In this document: positions 7,029 to 14,613 of the stretch, in pieces
Layout: every line of letters starts with the position of its first letter
How positions within the stretch are numbered: the stretch's first letter is position 1
Source of the DNA: an uncultured Clostridia bacterium
GTDB taxonomy: Bacteria; Bacillota; Clostridia; TANB77; UBA1234
Length of the DNA: 35,785 nucleotides
Direction of reading: 5' to 3'
Assembly (NCBI GenBank): GCA_934149305.1
Contig: CAKPEF010000020.1
Coordinates: 1 to 35,785 of the forward strand
Position numbers and translations under genes: made by a program
The notes under the pieces: generated by a model
Seen by the model: the letters and a program-made list of their open reading frames with translations, nothing else
Told to the model about the DNA's origin: nothing
Database searches by the model: none

Positions 7029-8702
7029 TTAAACTATAATTGTATGATAATTGGTATAAATAACCATGCCAGGTTTTGCACCAATTTCTTTATGTACATT
7101 TTTTACTAAAGTATAATCAACTTCAACCTTAGAGGAATTTTTACCTTGACTATGTTTTACTGCAAGTGTCGCAGCATAATATAGTAGCTCATCGCTAACC
7201 TCATCACTCTTAATTATAACATGACTTCCATGAATTCTTTTTGTATGTAACCAAGTGTAAGATTTTTTTGCCATCTTCAAAGTTAATTTATCATTTTGCA
7301 GATTGTTTCTTCCTACTAAAATTTCCACACCATTAAATTCATACTTTATAGGCTCTGATGGTAAATCATCACGTTTTTTATTTGATTTATAAACTTTCTT
7401 TATATATCCGCCATTTGCAAGCTCCTCTTTGATATAATCAAGCTCTTCAAGCGATGAAGCAATTTCTAATTCATAAAGAACAGAATTCAAATAATCAATA
7501 TTTTCTTCGAATTCTATTTTATAAGATTTTGCATGAGATATAGAATTTTTAAGTTTAGTATATTTCTTAAAATAAATTTGAGCGTTTCGTGATGGAGAAA
7601 TATTTTTTTGAAGAGGAATCTCTACAATGTTGCAATTATCATAAAAATTCTCTAGGCATACGCTGTCCATTCCAAGCGTTAATTTATGCATATTACAAGT
7701 CAAAAGCTCTCCGTATTGTTTATATTTTTCCAAGTTTTCTTCATCTTTCAATATTTCATTAACACTATAAAGTTTTTTATTTAATTTATTAAGATGTCCC
7801 CTAATATCTCTTTCAATATTTAATTTATTTACTTTTAGCAAAGAAATACTTTCTTTTTTAGAATAAAAATCATCTAAAAAGTATGATGCTTCTAAAGAAT
7901 TAGTAGCAGTTTTTTCACCGCTTACAAAATAATCCTTACCATTTTCAGTATATTTAAATTTAAAGCAAGAATCATTTAAAGCAAGAAGAAAACAAGAAAT
8001 CTTATCATAAATATTTTTTAAATGTTCATCGCAATTTGAAACCAATAAAGAATCATCATTTACAATTGAAGATGCATAGCTTCTGCTAAAACCAATAAAT
8101 ATATTAGAAATTGCAATAAAAAGTTGAGTGTCAGCTCCTTGCTCAAAAATCTTTTCTTTAAATAAATTAAAATCAGTTTTTATAAAATCTAGTTTTCCAA
8201 GAGTAGAAGGAAAAATGTAATCTTTATTAGGCAAAACCTCTCTTACAGAGCTCATCGTTATATCAACATGTCTCATAGAATCGATTATTTTATTATTATC
8301 ATTTGCTAAAATAGCATTACTGTATTTGCCCATTAGCTCAACAATAAGCTTGCGCTCAACATTATCTCCAAATTCATTCAAATTTTGAAAAGTAAAAATA
8401 ATAATTCTATCAAGTCCTACTTGTTTAACAGAAAGAAGTTTTGCACCTTGAAGATGCTTTCTTAAAATCATGCAAATCTGAGGGGCTTTTGAAGGATTTT
8501 CTTTCACATTGTTAGAAAAATGAACCCTCGCGTTATTAGCATCTATAGAAATAAGAAGTTTGAGATTCTCTCTATTTTGCGTATGAAAATTTATAAAAAT
8601 ATCGTTTTTAGTAGGAACATAAACCTTTTCAACTCTTGCATTTATCAAATTATTATTAAGTTCAAATAAAACATTTTTAAGACTAATACCGTCAAATGAC
8701 AT
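7029..8702 (-). CDS. rqcH: RqcH, NFACT-family ribosome quality-control protein
   Basis: 557 residues from the ATG at 8702, chosen because AAAGGA precedes it and MSFDGI is the usual start of the family; an upstream ATG at 8720 would add six residues. The NFACT-N domain is N-terminal, with the conserved D98-R99 pair (VGLDRII) needed for tRNA binding in characterised RqcH. A helical coiled middle (about 285-430) follows, then the C-terminal NFACT-R domain containing KKSYTWLHTKRIHGSHVII. RqcH binds peptidyl-tRNA on split 50S subunits and recruits tRNA-Ala to add alanine tails; older names are FbpA or fibronectin-binding protein. It is the only - strand gene outside the S-layer locus and is convergent with the GH18 gene. 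Its partner RqcP is encoded at 2655. Confidence 0.95.
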   Translation of the reverse strand: MSFDGISLKNVLFELNNNLINARVEKVYVPTKNDIFINFHTQNRENLKLLISIDANNARVHFSNNVKENPSKAPQICMILRKHLQGAKLLSVKQVGLDRIIIFTFQNLNEFGDNVERKLIVELMGKYSNAILANDNNKIIDSMRHVDITMSSVREVLPNKDYIFPSTLGKLDFIKTDFNLFKEKIFEQGADTQLFIAISNIFIGFSRSYASSIVNDDSLLVSNCDEHLKNIYDKISCFLLALNDSCFKFKYTENGKDYFVSGEKTATNSLEASYFLDDFYSKKESISLLKVNKLNIERDIRGHLNKLNKKLYSVNEILKDEENLEKYKQYGELLTCNMHKLTLGMDSVCLENFYDNCNIVEIPLQKNISPSRNAQIYFKKYTKLKNSISHAKSYKIEFEENIDYLNSVLYELEIASSLEELDYIKEELANGGYIKKVYKSNKKRDDLPSEPIKYEFNGVEILVGRNNLQNDKLTLKMAKKSYTWLHTKRIHGSHVIIKSDEVSDELLYYAATLAVKHSQGKNSSKVEVDYTLVKNVHKEIGAKPGMVIYTNYHTIIV

Positions 8703-8856
8703 AAAAACACGTCCTTTCATAGAGGCAATTATAACGCAAATAACAAAAAAAGTCTACTTGAAGAACACAAGTAAACATGATAATATATAGGAAAATAGGT
8801 AGCAGTGTATAAAAATTGTAATTACTAACTGAACACAACAAACTACATAAATAGTG

Positions 8857-8897
8857 TAAAAATGTAGCTTAAGCTTAAGTGTGCTCCATAAAAAATA
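8857..8897 (+). repeat. Interspersed repeat, copy D
   Basis: The core AATGTAGCTTAAGCTTAAG followed by TGTGCTCCATAAAAAA matches the family, with the 5' GGAGC arm replaced by a duplicated CTTAAG. Sequence from 8797 (AGGTAGCAGTGTA) resembles the left ends of copies F and H. It lies between divergent rqcH and the gene at 8973. Confidence 0.7.
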
Positions 8898-8972
8898 ATC
8901 TGTAGCAGTATACTAAAATAAAATTAGAAAATTACTATAGTTAATAAAAAAATCATAGAAAGGGTGGCGCGT

Positions 8973-9593
8973 ATGAAAAAAAGAGGATACATAATTATAA
9001 TATCAGTATTATTATTAGGTGTACTTGTTGGTATAGGCAGAGGTTTAATTGAAAGAAACAAAAATTATTCATATAAAAAAGACAATATAGAAGAATACGG
9101 ATTTGAAATATCATATCCAAAAGTATATGAAAATATAAAAGCATCAGGAGAAAAAAAATTACTGTCAAATTTAGAGATTACAGAATCAGGCGAATATATA
9201 TCAGAATACATGAAAAACTTAAACTTAGTAGAAACTGTTAGAGAATTAAAAAATAAAAATAACGGAATAAGAATGACAATAGAGGCAATAAAAACAGAAA
9301 AAACAAGCTTAGAATTAGAAGAAATCTGTAAAAGATATGTTGTAATGTTTAAGATATATAACGAAGACAGAGAAATAAAAGAAAATACCGAAGAAATAAT
9401 CGATTTAAACGAGACTAAAGTGGGCAAAGTTACATTAAAACTAAAAACAAAAGAAGAAGATGCAACTTTAATTGCATATCTAATCTCATTAGATGATAGA
9501 GAAATAACAATAACATTTATTGCACCAGCATCAAATATAGAAAAATATGATAGCGAAATTAAAAAAATAGTAAGTACATTAAGAGTATATTAA
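8973..9593 (+). CDS. Membrane-anchored extracytoplasmic protein, PsbP-like fold possible
   Basis: 206 residues from ATG 8973, with AAAGGG upstream; a GTG at 8964 inside the RBS region is unlikely to be the start. The N-terminus MKKRGYIIIISVLLLGVLVG is a single membrane anchor with no lipobox cysteine. The remaining ~170 residues look exported and are rich in K and E. The segment starting YGFEISYPK and the final KKIVSTLRVY resemble the first and last strands of PsbP/MOG1-like domains common in clostridial surface proteins, but the match is weak. It stands alone between repeat copy D and the nrd cluster. Function unknown. Confidence 0.65.
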   Translation: MKKRGYIIIISVLLLGVLVGIGRGLIERNKNYSYKKDNIEEYGFEISYPKVYENIKASGEKKLLSNLEITESGEYISEYMKNLNLVETVRELKNKNNGIRMTIEAIKTEKTSLELEEICKRYVVMFKIYNEDREIKENTEEIIDLNETKVGKVTLKLKTKEEDATLIAYLISLDDREITITFIAPASNIEKYDSEIKKIVSTLRVY

Positions 9594-9990
9594 AATAAAA
9601 AATAACCAAAGAAAAACTTACCTATTGCATAAAAATATTAACATTAAATGGCATATAAAAAGAAGAAAAAATAATAGGTAAAAATAATTAGGTGACATAT
9701 TTTTACACCTATGTAAACGGTCAAAACATAATCAATATATATATTTAATCAAGAACCGCAAACCGTTGCAAATACTGAATTTGAGCAAAAGAATTTTTTT
9801 GAAATTTTTTTGCTTTTTTTGTTGTAAAAAAACGCTTAATTGTGTTACAATGAATTTAGATTTTGAAAACGAATTAACCTAATTTTTGATAAAAATTTAC
9901 ATATAAAAATAGATAAAAAATACAAAAGATAAAACTACAACAATTACAAAAGAAAACGAAAATGTAAAAACACAAGAGGGGGTTTAAGTA
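9594..9990 (+). other. Long non-coding region upstream of nrdD
   Basis: There is no gene in these 397 bases. They contain TTACCTATT (9618-9626) inverted at 9673-9681, a small stem TAGGTG/CACCTA (9689-9694/9706-9711), and poly-T/A tracts around 9790-9835 just before the likely promoter. I did not find a convincing NrdR box or a recognisable riboswitch. Confidence 0.5.
9822..9851 (+). promoter_or_regulatory. Putative promoter of the anaerobic ribonucleotide reductase cluster
   Basis: TTGTAA (9822-9827), an 18-base spacer and TACAAT (9846-9851), preceded by an A/T-tract region that could act as an UP element. The implied leader is about 130 bases. Confidence 0.45.
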
Positions 9991-12183
9991 ATGAACGTAA
10001 TCAAATTAAAAAGAGAAAACAACGCATTAGACATAGCACTAATGGTTGACTCAGCAACAAAAGCAGAATCACAAGAGTACGATGAAAGTGCAATCGTTGA
10101 TGCACTAATAAGAGAAGCTGGTTGTGACAAGCCACTTGCAAAAGAAGTTGCGGGAATTGTTACAGAAAGACTAATGAGTGCTAATCTAACACAAGTTAGC
10201 ACATCTCTTATAAGATCAATGGTTAACAATGTATTACTAGAGAAAGGTTTAAATAAAGAGTTAAAGAATAATTCTGAAGCTTCAATTCCATTCTACAACA
10301 TTACAGAGATTATCGAAAATGCAAATAAAGAAAATGGAAACACAGCACATAATCCAGAATCAATCAACCTTACATTAGCTGAAAGAATTTTGAAAGAGTA
10401 TGCATTAAAAAATGTATTTGATCAAGATATTTCAAGAGCACACTTAGCTGGTGAATTACATATCCACGATTTAGGAATGATAGACAGATTCTATTGTAGC
10501 GGACACTCACCAGAGTATGTTAAAAAGAACGGAATTAGAAATATACCTACAATTCCATCAAATTCAAAACCAGCAAATAGTGCAAATGTTTTAGCAAGAC
10601 ATATATGTTCATTTACACAATTCTTACAAGGCCAATTTGCAGGAGCAATTGGTTGGGAAGCAATAAATGTATTCTTTGCACCATTACTTGTAGGAATGGC
10701 ATACAAGGATATAAAACAATTAGCACAAACACTTATATTTGACTTATCTCAACTTGCAGGAGCTAGAGGTGGACAAGTAGCATTCTCAGATTTTAATGTT
10801 TATGCTTCAATTCCTCATCACTATGCAACAGTTTATGCAATGGGACCAAAAGGCAAATATATGGTAACAGATGAATTAGACAATATCTTTAGATTTGACA
10901 CTCAAGAAGAAGCAAAAGCATATGCAGAAGAAAACGGATATAGAGTTTTATTATATAAAGATTTCGAAAAAGAATCTAGATTATTTGCAAAAGCATTACT
11001 AGAGGTTGTTGGAGAAGGCGACGCAGATGGAATGCCATTTGCTTTCCCAAAGATAAACCTACATATAAACGAAGAATGTTTCACAGATCCAAAAACAAAA
11101 GCTTTGCTTATGGTTGCTTGTGAATCAGCAAGTAAAAATGGATGTCCTTATTTCATATTCGACAGAAATGCATTTTCAGTTTCACAATGTTGTAGACTAA
11201 AAATAGATTTCTCAGAAGAGGATAAAAAGTTAATAAACACACCAGAAGAATTAAGATTTGTTGGTGGACAAAATGTTTCAATAAACATGCCAAACATTCC
11301 ACTTAAAGTTGGAAAGAATAAAGAAGCTTTCTATCAAGAACTTGAAAAGAGAATGGATATGTGTGCTAGAGCTCATATTCAAAGACAAAATTATGTATGG
11401 AAACTAGCAAGCTTAGAAAATTCACCATTAAGCTTCTATACAAAAGGAATGGACGGAAAAGCATACATAAGACTAAAAAATATATCATACCTAATAGGAA
11501 TTGTTGGATTAAACGAGTGTGTATATAACTTAATAGGACAACAATTACATGAGTCAGATGAAGCTTATATGTTAGGATTAGAAATAGTTTCATTCATGTA
11601 TCAAAAAACAAAAGAGCTATCTAAAAAATATGGTATAGCAATAAAACTAGAAGAGACACCAGCAGAAAGTACAGCTGGTAGATTTGCAAAACTAGATATT
11701 AAGAAATATGGAGATTTAGCATATCACAAAGAAAATAGTTTTGGTGTATATTACACAAACTCTGTTCACTTTGCAGCAGATAGTGATGTTGATTATATAA
11801 CAAGATTACAAAAACAATCAAAATTCCATACACTAGTTGAAGCAGGAAGCATGATTCATATTTGGTCTGGAAACAACGCTCCAAGTCCAAAAGCAATATA
11901 TAACTTGCTTGAAACAACTTGGTATAAAACAAAATGTGTACAATGGGTTCTTTCACCAGAATATACACTTTGTCAAGATTGTAGAACAAAGAGCAACGGA
12001 TTATTAGATCAATGTCCAAAATGTGGAAGCATCAACTTAAGAGGAGTTACAAGAATCACAGGTTATTATGTATTTATAGACAAATTCAATAGTGGAAAGA
12101 GAGCAGAACTTGCAGATAGATTAAGAGAAAACATTGATCCAGAACAAGTTGCAAAGCAAAAAGCTGAAATTGACAAAGCTTAA
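9991..12183 (+). CDS. nrdD: Class III anaerobic ribonucleoside-triphosphate reductase
   Basis: 730 residues, full length. It is a cytoplasmic glycyl-radical enzyme that makes deoxyribonucleotides without oxygen. An N-terminal ATP-cone allosteric domain (about 2-95) is followed by the barrel. A Cys-Cys pair in VSQCCRLKIDF near residue 400 lies in the expected active-site region. The C-terminus has the zinc site C661-x2-C664 and C675-x2-C678, followed by TRITGYYVFIDKFNSGK, where Gly691 in R-x-x-G-Y is the radical glycine. AGAGGGGG precedes ATG 9991. A glutaredoxin-like gene, the activase nrdG and an FTR-like gene follow. The adjacent redoxin suggests a thiol rather than formate reductant; this is inference. 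Confidence 0.97.
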   Translation: MNVIKLKRENNALDIALMVDSATKAESQEYDESAIVDALIREAGCDKPLAKEVAGIVTERLMSANLTQVSTSLIRSMVNNVLLEKGLNKELKNNSEASIPFYNITEIIENANKENGNTAHNPESINLTLAERILKEYALKNVFDQDISRAHLAGELHIHDLGMIDRFYCSGHSPEYVKKNGIRNIPTIPSNSKPANSANVLARHICSFTQFLQGQFAGAIGWEAINVFFAPLLVGMAYKDIKQLAQTLIFDLSQLAGARGGQVAFSDFNVYASIPHHYATVYAMGPKGKYMVTDELDNIFRFDTQEEAKAYAEENGYRVLLYKDFEKESRLFAKALLEVVGEGDADGMPFAFPKINLHINEECFTDPKTKALLMVACESASKNGCPYFIFDRNAFSVSQCCRLKIDFSEEDKKLINTPEELRFVGGQNVSINMPNIPLKVGKNKEAFYQELEKRMDMCARAHIQRQNYVWKLASLENSPLSFYTKGMDGKAYIRLKNISYLIGIVGLNECVYNLIGQQLHESDEAYMLGLEIVSFMYQKTKELSKKYGIAIKLEETPAESTAGRFAKLDIKKYGDLAYHKENSFGVYYTNSVHFAADSDVDYITRLQKQSKFHTLVEAGSMIHIWSGNNAPSPKAIYNLLETTWYKTKCVQWVLSPEYTLCQDCRTKSNGLLDQCPKCGSINLRGVTRITGYYVFIDKFNSGKRAELADRLRENIDPEQVAKQKAEIDKA

Positions 12184-12223
12184 ATAAAAACATAATAAGA
12201 AAATATTTTAGGGGGAAATTATT

Positions 12224-12445
12224 ATGATAAAAACATACACAATACCAAACTGTCCAATGTGTGAGGAGCTAAAATCTTATATGAAGAATAGTCATATATC
12301 ATATGAAGAAACAAATGTAGAAGAGGATTTTAAAGCAAGAGCAAAACTTGTAAGCCTAGATATAGAACAAATGCCAGCTGTAGAAGTTAATGGCAAGGTA
12401 TATTCAGGAGATTTAGAAGAACTAAAAAGCATAGTTGTAATGTAA
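12224..12445 (+). CDS. Glutaredoxin-like (NrdH-type) redoxin
   Basis: 73 residues with a thioredoxin-fold redoxin pattern: MIKTYTIPNCPMCEELKSYM with the redox pair C10-P-M-C13, a QMPAVEVNG turn containing the cis-proline motif, and a final helix. It is 40 bases after nrdD with a strong AGGGGG RBS and followed by a terminator, so it is cotranscribed with nrdD. Small redoxins encoded beside nrdD serve as electron donors to thiol-dependent class III reductases in some lineages; that role is inferred here. Confidence 0.88.
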   Translation: MIKTYTIPNCPMCEELKSYMKNSHISYEETNVEEDFKARAKLVSLDIEQMPAVEVNGKVYSGDLEELKSIVVM

Positions 12446-12470
12446 TAAATTGTTATAAGTATGGTCTTAA

Positions 12471-12499
12471 GGCGAGCCAAAAAGCTCGCCTAATTTTTT
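12471..12499 (+). terminator. Intrinsic terminator after the redoxin
   Basis: GGCGAGC (12471-12477), loop CAAAAA, GCTCGCC (12484-12490), then TAATTTTTT. nrdG downstream therefore needs its own promoter or read-through. Confidence 0.9.
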
Positions 12500-12515
12500 C
12501 TAAAGCTTTATATGT

Positions 12516-12588
12516 GGTAGAGTAAAATAATTTACGAAAAGTCAAAAGATATACCGCATAAAAAGTGTCTTAAGTGTGCTCCATAAAA
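12516..12588 (+). repeat. Interspersed repeat, copy E
   Basis: The left part GGTAGAGTAAAATAATTTACG (starting 12516) resembles the left ends of copies F and H. The core is reduced to GTGTCTTAAGTGTGCTCCATAAAA, lacking the 5' hairpin arm. It ends 37 bases before the nrdG start. Confidence 0.65.
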
Positions 12589-12625
12589 GATGAACACAAC
12601 CATGCGTCAAGGGGAGGAAAAACAA

Positions 12626-13291
12626 ATGATTAAATCAGTAATATGGTCAAGTATGATAGACTATCCGGACAATGTTTGTACAACAATGTTTACAGGAGTA
12701 TGTAACTTTGATTGTGAATTTTGTTATAATAAAGGATTATTAAAAGAAAAAGAATTAGATTTTGAAAAAGAAATATTACCTAAATTACTAGAAAGAAAAG
12801 ACTTCGTAGATCATGTAATAATTTCAGGTGGAGAATGTACAATCCATAAAGATTTTGAAAAAATAATAAACACATTATATGAAAATGGATTTGTAATAGG
12901 TATACATACAAATGGATATGCACCAGAAATACTTGAAAGAGTAATTGATAAAATCGATTATATCGGTATGGATATAAAAAACGATTTTGATAATTATAAT
13001 GCAATAACACAAACAGAAATCGATGTGGAGAAAATAAAAAAATCAGTTGATATAATATTAAAAAGTGGAATAAAATACGAGTTTAGAACAACAGTATATC
13101 CAAAGTATGTAAATACAGAAAATGTATTAAAAATAGCAGAATACCTAAAAAGTGTTGGCTCAAAAAAATATGTGTTACAAAATTATTTTGATCATAACAA
13201 AACAGTAATACCATACGCAGCAGAAAAATTAAGAGAAATCCAAAAAGAATGTAACGAATACTTGCCAACAACAGTAAGAGGAATAATATAG
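12626..13291 (+). CDS. nrdG: Anaerobic ribonucleotide reductase activating protein (radical SAM)
   Basis: 221 residues from ATG 12626, which follows GGGGAGG by 8 bases; an in-frame ATG at 12590 lies at the end of a repeat element and is unlikely. The radical-SAM cluster motif is C26-x3-C30-x2-C33 in GVCNFDCEFC. The GGE of IISGGECTIH binds SAM. The IWSSMIDYPDN start is typical of the longer NrdG2-type activases. It uses a 4Fe-4S cluster and SAM to make the glycyl radical on NrdD. It is separated from nrdD by the redoxin, a terminator and a repeat copy. Confidence 0.93.
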   Translation: MIKSVIWSSMIDYPDNVCTTMFTGVCNFDCEFCYNKGLLKEKELDFEKEILPKLLERKDFVDHVIISGGECTIHKDFEKIINTLYENGFVIGIHTNGYAPEILERVIDKIDYIGMDIKNDFDNYNAITQTEIDVEKIKKSVDIILKSGIKYEFRTTVYPKYVNTENVLKIAEYLKSVGSKKYVLQNYFDHNKTVIPYAAEKLREIQKECNEYLPTTVRGII

Positions 13292-13366
13292 GTAGTGTAA
13301 ACTAATTTATGAGAAAATAAAAATGTCACAAAAAAGTAGCGGAGCTTAAGTGTGCTCCATAAAAAA
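13289..13366 (+). repeat. Interspersed repeat, copy F
   Basis: Begins at the nrdG stop codon (TAG at 13289-13291) with TAGGTAGTGTAAACTAATTT, like copy H. The core GTAGCGGAGCTTAAGTGTGC (13336 onward) forms the GGAGC/GCTCC stem. A second copy, G, follows within 30 bases. Confidence 0.8.
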
Positions 13367-13394
13367 CAAAAATCAATGCAAAAATAATTGCCAG

Positions 13395-13466
13395 CACAAA
13401 AAAGTAGCGGAGCACAGTGTGCTCCATAAAAACATATTAAAATTAGCAATGATGGCCTAAATAGCT
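13395..13466 (+). repeat. Interspersed repeat, copy G, with perfect palindromic core
   Basis: GGAGCACA (13409-13416), G, TGTGCTCC (13418-13425) is a perfect 8-bp palindrome. The flanks GTAGC and ATAAAAA are as in other copies. The right end GGCCTAAATAGCTGC resembles the family terminus. It lies directly upstream of the FTR-like gene. Confidence 0.8.
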
Positions 13467-13487
13467 GCTAAAGAAAGGAAGAAAACA

Positions 13488-13697
13488 ATGAACGAACTAA
13501 TAGAAAAAGGATTAAAATTAAATCCTAATATGAAATTAAATGAAAACAGCGAACATGTAGAAAAAATATTAGAAGGAATAAAAAGAAAAAATGGACATTG
13601 CCCATGCGTAATAACACAAAACGATGATACAATATGTCCATGCAAAAAAATGAGAGAAGAAAGCAAATGTTGCTGCAAATTATACTTAAATAAATAG
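13488..13697 (+). CDS. Ferredoxin-thioredoxin reductase catalytic-chain-like protein
   Basis: 69 residues. The cysteine pattern C38-P-C40, C50-P-C52, C61-C-C63 mirrors the CPC...CPC...CHC signature of the FTR catalytic subunit, which binds a 4Fe-4S cluster next to a redox disulfide. The spacing between the first two motifs is shorter (9 residues) than in plant and cyanobacterial FTR (16), as in other short clostridial relatives. AAAGGAAG precedes ATG 13488 by 6 bases. Position after nrdD, the redoxin and nrdG suggests it passes ferredoxin electrons to the redoxin that reduces NrdD. No separate FTR variable chain is seen. Confidence 0.75.
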   Translation: MNELIEKGLKLNPNMKLNENSEHVEKILEGIKRKNGHCPCVITQNDDTICPCKKMREESKCCCKLYLNK

Positions 13698-13702
13698 TTC
13701 AA

Positions 13703-13744
13703 AAACGAGTGCTAACATAATCTTGTTAACACTCGTTTATTTTT
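13703..13744 (+). terminator. Intrinsic terminator after the FTR-like gene
   Basis: AAACGAGTGCTAACA (13703-13717) pairs with TGTTAACACTCGTTT (13724-13738) with one mismatch, followed by ATTTTTATT. Confidence 0.92.
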
Positions 13745-13745
13745 A

Positions 13746-13774
13746 TTGAAACATTCAAACTATTATGCTAAAAT
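13746..13774 (+). promoter_or_regulatory. Putative promoter of the M23 peptidase gene
   Basis: TTGAAA (13746-13751), a 17-base spacer and TAAAAT (13769-13774), about 70 bases before the start. Confidence 0.6.
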
Positions 13775-13843
13775 GTAGGCATTGGGAACGAAATTTGTAA
13801 ATGTCATATAAATTGAGCGATGGGGACCTAGAAAGAGGTCAAA

Positions 13844-14356
13844 ATGCAAAAAAGTTTTATAAGCATAATATCTTTTACTATATTTTTAACAATCTTTATC
13901 ACCATTATGTCAGGTGAAAATTCAGCAAATTTTAAAATAAAAAGTACATATTACTGGCCAACGCCTAATTTTCATGGTATATCCTCATATTTTGGGTATA
14001 GAAAAAGCCCCACGAAAGGAGCATCAAGCAATCATAAAGGGATAGACATACTTGCAAATGAAAAAAGTATAGTTTGTGCAATAGCTGATGGAAAAGTAAA
14101 ATATGCCGGTTTTAATGCATCAGGAGGATATATGGTTATAATATCACATGCTGAAAATATGGAATCTCGTTACGCACACTTGGATTCTACGCCTTTAGTA
14201 AAAGCAGGAGAAAGTGTAAAAAAGGGCAGTATAATTGGCAAAGTAGGCCCTGAATATCTAAAAAATGGTAAATTAAATGGAGCAACAACCGGGGTACATC
14301 TACACCTAGGGGTACTTAAGAATGGCGAATTTATAGACCCGTTAAAACTGTTCTAA
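13844..14356 (+). CDS. M23-family (LytM-type) zinc peptidase domain protein, exported
   Basis: 170 residues. Residues 1-28 form a signal peptide or membrane anchor. The rest is an M23 domain with the zinc ligands H64-x3-D68 (NHKGIDI) and H152-x-H154 (VHLHLG), and H112 in RYAHLD. All are intact, so it should be an active peptidoglycan endopeptidase, unlike the inactive versions found in some SpoIIQ proteins. GAAAGAGG precedes ATG 13844. It is the last gene before the surface-layer locus. The position suggests a role in the cell wall, either in growth or sporulation; which one is not shown. Confidence 0.9.
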   Translation: MQKSFISIISFTIFLTIFITIMSGENSANFKIKSTYYWPTPNFHGISSYFGYRKSPTKGASSNHKGIDILANEKSIVCAIADGKVKYAGFNASGGYMVIISHAENMESRYAHLDSTPLVKAGESVKKGSIIGKVGPEYLKNGKLNGATTGVHLHLGVLKNGEFIDPLKLF

Positions 14357-14441
14357 AATGGAGTTATGTCTACTGCAAATAAGCAAAAAAAGAATAAAAT
14401 GTAAACAAATTGTAAAATCCGTAAATGTTTTATAAACTTTG

Positions 14442-14469
14442 TTGACAGATTTTCTAGTAAATATATAAT
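14442..14469 (+). promoter_or_regulatory. Consensus promoter of the expressed S-layer gene
   Basis: TTGACA (14442-14447), a 16-base spacer and TATAAT (14464-14469). Both hexamers are exact consensus, the best match in the window, as expected for an abundant surface protein. It lies outside the invertible interval. Confidence 0.85.
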
Positions 14470-14475
14470 GACATT

Positions 14476-14613
14476 GTGCTTAAGGAAATGGCAACGATAT
14501 CCATAATCTTTAAGATCATATTAGATTGTTTAGAGCAGAAAATGGAAGAAGGGGGCAATCTAGTAGAAATTAACTTTTCTTTCGAAAACAAAAAAATATA
14601 AGGAGGATTTCTA
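14476..14613 (+). promoter_or_regulatory. Long 5' leader of the S-layer gene
   Basis: About 138 bases from the expected transcription start to the ATG. TAGATTG (14522-14528) pairs with CAATCTA (14556-14562), enclosing a GAAGAAGGGGG tract. The true RBS AAGGAGG is at 14600-14606. Long structured leaders often stabilise S-layer messages. Confidence 0.5.

Noticed and set aside
9700..9870. NrdR box or riboswitch controlling nrdD
   Set aside because: AT-rich dyads are present, but nothing close to the NrdR consensus pair or a known riboswitch core was found.
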